The translations under genes and the position numbers were made by a program. Below are positions 5,920-9,882 of a stretch of DNA of 9,882 nt, piece after piece. Each line of letters begins with the position of its first letter. The first letter of the stretch is position 1. The notes beneath the pieces are model-generated. The model worked only from the letters and a program-made list of their open reading frames with translations. It searched no databases and was not told the DNA's origin. Origin of the DNA: CBDCWA01 sp046048295 (GTDB taxonomy: Bacteria; Pseudomonadota; Alphaproteobacteria; Rhizobiales; Hyphomicrobiaceae); the NCBI GenBank assembly GCA_046048295.1, contig JBJOGJ010000144.1, positions 1 to 9,882 on the forward strand, read 5' to 3'.

Positions 5920-6438
5920 TTATCGCTGTGCAGATCGCCTCAGCCGCGACAGTTCGTGACCATCGGCCAATACCAGGGTCAAAGAACTACGATCTATACT
6001 GCCGCAAACTTCGAGTGCATTCGTCTTCGGCGAGGAAATAGCTAAGGCGGTCTTCTTAGTGAGATCAAAGGTGATGTAACTAGTCTTACAGCCCCCCTCC
6101 TCGGTCTGAACACGAACAGTGTTGGCTTCCCAAAACAGGATGGGATAGCTGATTAGCTTCAACGGGAACAGCGCACGTGTTTTCTCATGATAAACCGCAG
6201 TCGCTTCCCAACAGATCCTTTGCATCTTTGAGCATTGGTACGCCGTTACCTGATCAGGAAAAGCCAAGTCAGTCTCTGCGCCAGACCAGGTGCCTTGCGC
6301 ACTGAAGCCATCGGAATCGACAACGAATGTTCGGCCCGGCAGGCCCACTGGCGCGGGTTTAATAACGTAGTCTGAAAGTAAAAAAACTGCATTAAGGGTC
6401 AGCGATAATCCAAACAGAAATTTCCAAATCTTGGACAT
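5920..6438 (-). CDS. Membrane-anchored exported protein, unknown function, lower GC
   Basis: I do not recognise this 172-residue protein. It begins with a signal anchor or signal peptide (MSKIWK, hydrophobic 7-22). A mostly beta-rich polar domain follows, with four cysteines at 69, 76, 117 and 145 that could form two disulfides outside the cytoplasm. Recognisable stretches are GLPGRTFVV (32-40), AYQCSKMQRICWEATAVY (66-83) and SYITFDLTKKTALAI (120-134). The ATG at 6438 has GGAGA 5 nt upstream, a good site. By eye its G+C is about one half, clearly lower than the flanking genes, with many A- or T-ending codons. That suggests transfer from another source, although the gene looks intact. It lies 55 bp downstream of uvrA on the same strand and could receive read-through. 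Confidence 0.7.
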   Translation of the reverse strand: MSKIWKFLFGLSLTLNAVFLLSDYVIKPAPVGLPGRTFVVDSDGFSAQGTWSGAETDLAFPDQVTAYQCSKMQRICWEATAVYHEKTRALFPLKLISYPILFWEANTVRVQTEEGGCKTSYITFDLTKKTALAISSPKTNALEVCGSIDRSSLTLVLADGHELSRLRRSAQR

Positions 6439-6493
6439 CTTGCTCTCCAGCTATGATGAGACAGTTCGTCCGTAGAGCCGATTCTCTCATCGA

Positions 6494-9400
6494 TTACCCC
6501 ACTGCCTGCTGCTTGCTCCGTCCTCCGCGTTTCGTAGTTTGGGTTGTGCCGGTGGCGCGGCGGTCCAATAGTTCCCGCAGATACTTCCCTGTATAGCTCC
6601 GCTCGCACGCGGCGATGTCCTCGGGCGTGCCGGTGGCGACGAGGTGGCCGCCGCCGTCGCCGCCTTCGGGGCCCAAGTCGATGAGCCAGTCGGCGGTCTT
6701 GATGACCTCCAGGTTGTGCTCGATGACGACGACGGTGTTGCCGGCGTCGGTCAACTGGTGGAGGACCTCCAAGAGCTTGGCGACGTCGTGGAAATGCAGG
6801 CCGGTGGTTGGCTCGTCCAGGATGTAGAGTGTGCGCCCCGTGGCGCGGCGGGAAAGCTCCTTCGACAGCTTGACGCGCTGCGCCTCGCCGCCAGACAGCG
6901 TCGTCGCCTGCTGGCCGATCTTGATGTAGTCGAGGCCGACGCGCGAGAGCGTTTCGAGCTTGTCGCGGATGGCGGGGACGGCCTTGAAGAATTGTGCGCC
7001 CTCCTCGACCGTCATGTCGAGCACGTCGGCGATGGACTTGTCGCGGAAGGTGACTTCGAGCGTCTCGCGGTTGTAACGCTTGCCCTTGCACTGGTCACAA
7101 GTAACGTACACGTCCGGCAGGAAGTGCATCTCGATCTTGATGACGCCGTCGCCCTGGCAGGCCTCGCAGCGGCCACCCTTGACGTTGAAGGAAAAGCGGC
7201 CGGGCGCGTAGCCGCGGGCCTTGGCTTCGGGAAGACCGGCGAACCAGTCGCGGATTGGCGTGAAGGCGCCAGTGTAGGTGGCGGGGTTGGAGCGCGGCGT
7301 GCGGCCGATCGGCGACTGGTCGATGTCGATGACCTTGTCGAGAAGCTCGATGCCCTCGATGGCCTCGTGCGGTGCGGGCGTGGCGCGGGCGCCGGAGAGC
7401 TTGCGCGCGACGGCGCGGTAGAGGGTGTCGAGGAGGAAGGTCGACTTGCCGCCGCCCGAGACGCCCGTCACGCAGGTGAAGAGCCCAAGCGGGATTTCGG
7501 CGGTGATGCCCTTGAGGTTGTTGCCGGTGGCGCCGACGACTTTCAGTGAGCGGCCTTTTATCGGCTTGCGGCGCTCGGGCGGCAGCGGGATCTGGCGGGC
7601 GCCCGTCAGGTATTGGCCGGTGAGGCTCGCCGGGTTCGCCATGATGTCGGTGGGGCGGCCCTGGGCGATCACCTCGCCGCCGTGGATGCCGGCGCCGGGG
7701 CCGATGTCGACGACGTGGTCGGCGGACAGGATGGCGTCCTCGTCATGCTCGACGACGATGACGGTGTTGCCGAGGTCGCGCAGGTGGCGGAGCGTGGCAA
7801 GCAGGCGGTCGTTGTCGCGCTGGTGGAGGCCGATGGAGGGCTCGTCGAGGACGTAGAGGACGCCTGTCAGGCCGGAGCCGATCTGCGAGGCGAGCCGGAT
7901 GCGCTGGGACTCGCCGCCGGAGAGCGTGCCGGAAGCGCGGGAGAGGGTCAGGTATTCGAGGCCGACGTCGTTGAGGAAGGCGAGGCGCTCGCGGATCTCC
8001 TTCAGGATGCGGGTGGCGATCTCCGTCTGCTTCTGGCTGAAGGTGGCGGGCAAGTCGGCGAACCATTGGTTGGCGGAGCGGATCGACATCTCGCAGACTT
8101 CGCCGATGTGCAGGCCGCCGACCTTCACGGACAGCGATTGCGGCTTCAGGCGGTAGCCGGAGCAGGCATCGCAGGGATGCGCGCCCTGGTAGCGGGAAAG
8201 CTCGTCGCGGACCCAGTCGCTGTCAGTCTCGCGCCAGCGCCGCTCGATGTTGTTGATGACGCCCTCGAACGGTTTGCTCACCTCGTAGTTCCGGACGCCG
8301 TCCTTCCAGGAGAAGGTGACGGGCTCGTCGCCGGTGCCGTAGAGGATGGCGTCCTGGACCTTCTTCGGGAGCTTCGCCCAGGGGGTTGCCATGGAGACGG
8401 CGAAGTGGCGGGCGAGGGCTTCGAGCGCCTGCTCGTAGTAGGGCGAGGTGTTGCCGGTCCGTGCCCACGGGTAGACGGCGCCGCCCTTGAGCGAGCGGGA
8501 CGTGTCGGGAACGACGAGATCAGGCTCGAAGCGGAGTTCGGTGCCGAGGCCGTCGCACTTCGGGCAGGCGCCGGCGGGGGCGTTGAAGGAGAACAGGCGC
8601 GGCTCGATCTCGTCGATGGTGAAACCGGAGACCGGGCAGGCGAAGCGGGCGGAGAAGACGAGGCGCTCGTGGGTCTCGTTCTTGGACTTGAGTGTGCCCG
8701 GCGACTCGCCTTCGGGGAGCCTGCCGCCGGGCGCGCTTGCTGCTGGGCGGCGGCCGCCGGGTGCGAGGGGCTTGTCGGCGAATTCGGCAACGGCAAGGCC
8801 GTCGGAAAGACCGAGCGCTGCCTCGAGGCTGTCGGCAAGGCGGGTCGCCATGTCCGGGCGGATGACGATGCGGTCGACGACGACGTCGATGTCGTGGTTG
8901 AACTTCTTGTCGAGCTTCGGGGCGTCGGGGATTTCGTAGAAGGCGCCGTCGATCTTGGCGCGCTGGTAGCCCTTCTTCATCAGTTCGGCGAGTTCCTTGC
9001 GGAACTCGCCCTTGCGGCCACGGACGATGGGCGCGAGCAGGTAGATGCGGGTGCCTTCCTCTAGTGCGAGGATGCGGTCGACCATCTGGCTGACGGTCTG
9101 GCTCTCAATGGGCAGGCCGGTGGCCGGCGAATAGGGCACGCCGACGCGGGCGAACAACAGGCGCAGGTAGTCGTAGATCTCGGTGACGGTGCCGACGGTG
9201 GAGCGCGGGTTCTTCGAGGTGGTCTTCTGCTCGATGGAAATGGCGGGCGAGAGGCCGTCGATGTGGTCGACGTCCGGCTTCTGCATCATCTCGAGGAACT
9301 GGCGCGCATAGGCCGAAAGCGATTCGACGTAGCGGCGCTGGCCCTCGGCATAGATGGTGTCGAAGGCGAGGGACGACTTGCCGGAGCCGGAAAGCCCTGT

Positions 9401-9610
9401 GAACACGACGAGGGCGTCGCGGGGGATCTCGAGGTCGACGTTCTTGAGGTTGTGCTCGCGCGCACCGCGGACGTGGATCGTGCGCGGGTCGTGGGTGGCG
9501 GCAACGGCCGGCGGCGCGGCATGGCCGTTGGCCTTGCGGGCGGGGGCGCGGCCATTGGGCCTGGTCGCCGGCTTTTTGCCGGCAGCGGTCTTCTTGTTGC
9601 TAGCGCTCAT
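6494..9610 (-). CDS. uvrA: UvrABC excinuclease subunit A
   Basis: This is full-length UvrA, 1038 residues against about 940 in E. coli. UvrA is the ATP-dependent damage sensor that loads UvrB in nucleotide excision repair. Walker A motifs are at 72-80 (GLSGSGKSS) and 716-724 (GVSGGGKST). ABC signatures are LSGGESQR (563-570) and LSGGEAQR (905-912), and the Walker B regions are VLYVLDEPSIGLH and TLYILDEPTTGLH. The second zinc module is intact (C815, C818, C838, C841). The first has C325, C349 and C352, but Ser328 replaces its second Cys. Extra length comes from a 40-residue Lys/Ala/Pro-rich N-terminal extension, a Gly/Pro-rich insert at about 281-307, and a basic C-terminal tail. The start is ATG 9610; only a weak GATGAGATAG precedes it. 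I saw no GTTC-N7-GTTC alphaproteobacterial LexA box nearby. Confidence 0.98.
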   Translation of the reverse strand: MSASNKKTAAGKKPATRPNGRAPARKANGHAAPPAVAATHDPRTIHVRGAREHNLKNVDLEIPRDALVVFTGLSGSGKSSLAFDTIYAEGQRRYVESLSAYARQFLEMMQKPDVDHIDGLSPAISIEQKTTSKNPRSTVGTVTEIYDYLRLLFARVGVPYSPATGLPIESQTVSQMVDRILALEEGTRIYLLAPIVRGRKGEFRKELAELMKKGYQRAKIDGAFYEIPDAPKLDKKFNHDIDVVVDRIVIRPDMATRLADSLEAALGLSDGLAVAEFADKPLAPGGRRPAASAPGGRLPEGESPGTLKSKNETHERLVFSARFACPVSGFTIDEIEPRLFSFNAPAGACPKCDGLGTELRFEPDLVVPDTSRSLKGGAVYPWARTGNTSPYYEQALEALARHFAVSMATPWAKLPKKVQDAILYGTGDEPVTFSWKDGVRNYEVSKPFEGVINNIERRWRETDSDWVRDELSRYQGAHPCDACSGYRLKPQSLSVKVGGLHIGEVCEMSIRSANQWFADLPATFSQKQTEIATRILKEIRERLAFLNDVGLEYLTLSRASGTLSGGESQRIRLASQIGSGLTGVLYVLDEPSIGLHQRDNDRLLATLRHLRDLGNTVIVVEHDEDAILSADHVVDIGPGAGIHGGEVIAQGRPTDIMANPASLTGQYLTGARQIPLPPERRKPIKGRSLKVVGATGNNLKGITAEIPLGLFTCVTGVSGGGKSTFLLDTLYRAVARKLSGARATPAPHEAIEGIELLDKVIDIDQSPIGRTPRSNPATYTGAFTPIRDWFAGLPEAKARGYAPGRFSFNVKGGRCEACQGDGVIKIEMHFLPDVYVTCDQCKGKRYNRETLEVTFRDKSIADVLDMTVEEGAQFFKAVPAIRDKLETLSRVGLDYIKIGQQATTLSGGEAQRVKLSKELSRRATGRTLYILDEPTTGLHFHDVAKLLEVLHQLTDAGNTVVVIEHNLEVIKTADWLIDLGPEGGDGGGHLVATGTPEDIAACERSYTGKYLRELLDRRATGTTQTTKRGGRSKQQAVG
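8696..8732. repeat. Inverted repeat inside the uvrA insert
   Basis: GCCCGGCG (8696-8703) and CGCCGGGC (8725-8732) are exact inverted copies 21 nt apart. They lie within the stretch coding for the Gly/Pro-rich insert of UvrA (residues 281-307, about 8690-8770). High GC content makes chance palindromes more likely here. Confidence 0.6.
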
Positions 9611-9685
9611 GGGCGGTCTATCTCATCTCGTCATCCGGCAGACTGCCTAGACCATCGGACCACGGTCGGCAATGCAACACGACGG

Positions 9686-9705
9686 CCGGCTGCACAAGCA
9701 GCCGG
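9686..9705. promoter_or_regulatory. Perfect hairpin upstream of uvrA
   Basis: CCGGCTGC and GCAGCCGG pair over 8 bp around the loop ACAA, about 76 bp upstream of the uvrA start and 78 bp before the right-edge gene. No T-run follows on either strand, so a classic terminator is unlikely. It may be an operator or a leader hairpin; no function can be read from it. Confidence 0.5.
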
Positions 9706-9782
9706 GGTGTATGGAGGTGGTTAGGCCTTTGTTGGGCGGTTTGCGATAGGCTCATGCAAAAGAACGATGAGGGTTCAGGGCG

Positions 9783-9882
9783 TTGCGGATCCGTACGATT
9801 GTTGCAGGTGGGCTAATCGGGGCGTTCGTGCTGTTGGGTGGCGCGGTGCCTCAGGTGGCGAATGTTCTAAACCGACTGGGCT
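9783..9882 (+). CDS. N-terminal part of an exported protein (runs off window)
   Basis: The frame from TTG 9783 to the window end encodes 33 residues beginning MRIRTIVAGGLIGAFVLLGG and then AVPQVANVLNRLG. This is a basic N-terminus followed by a hydrophobic core, as in a signal peptide or membrane anchor. GAGGG lies at 9769-9773, 9 nt before the TTG. An in-frame TGA at 9768-9770 excludes a longer start. It is divergent from uvrA. SSB, a frequent uvrA neighbour in proteobacteria, is ruled out by sequence. Too little remains to assign a family. Confidence is limited by the short length and the rare start codon. Confidence 0.5.
   Translation, partial: MRIRTIVAGGLIGAFVLLGGAVPQVANVLNRLG

Noticed and set aside
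6644..9064. Long plus-strand frames of 301 and 483 codons opposite uvrA
   Set aside because: They are antisense shadows of uvrA produced by its GC-rich third positions, with Asp/Val/Gly/Ala-rich composition and no domains.
9762..9776. GAAC-N7-GTTC as a LexA/SOS operator for uvrA
   Set aside because: Alphaproteobacterial LexA boxes are direct repeats (GTTC-N7-GTTC). This one is an inverted repeat about 150 bp from the uvrA start and overlaps the leader of the divergent gene, so chance is likelier.

Overview
The window looks like chromosomal DNA of a high-GC alphaproteobacterium, possibly in or near the Hyphomicrobiales. Three things suggest this: strong G/C bias at third codon positions; a UvrA with the features I recall from alphaproteobacteria (CPVS in place of CPxC in the first zinc module, GVSGGGKST in the second Walker A); and dispersed palindromes ending in TGTCATCC / GGATGACA, of a kind common in alphaproteobacterial intergenic DNA. 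No genus can be named from the sequence alone.

Layout from left to right. A palindromic repeat doublet (33-150) precedes a putative 2OG-Fe(II) oxygenase gene (294-932, +). Then come a secreted DUF1353 protein (1093-1887, +), a convergent AadA-like nucleotidyltransferase (1904-2641, -), and a divergent papain-fold, cysteine-peptidase-like protein (2852-3457, +). The spacer between the last two carries an 11-G run. A PagL-like outer-membrane lipid A deacylase follows (3604-4164, +). A 398-bp non-coding stretch (4165-4562) has nested inverted repeats and may be a structured RNA. A small three-helix membrane protein (4563-4868, -) ends this part.

From 4869 to 5919 the DNA is a repeat cluster. 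It holds a truncated copy of the left-edge repeat (5045-5108) and four copies of a 30-bp palindrome arranged as two inverted pairs. The first pair brackets a GIY-YIG nuclease gene (5241-5540, -) and the second pair brackets only about 90 bp of non-coding DNA. A lower-GC gene for a membrane-anchored, exported protein of unknown function follows (5920-6438, -). The full-length DNA repair gene uvrA fills most of the rest (6494-9610, -). Divergent from it, a gene with a TTG start and a signal peptide (9783 onward, +) runs off the window.

Apart from uvrA this is a patchwork of short, separately transcribed accessory genes, with no clear operon. Several products are envelope-directed: the DUF1353 protein, the PagL-like enzyme, the membrane protein, the exported unknown and the right-edge fragment. 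The most system-like element is the GIY-YIG nuclease inside an inverted pair of palindromes beside an empty pair of the same palindromes. The arrangement resembles REP elements with their RAYT transposases, but with a different nuclease fold.
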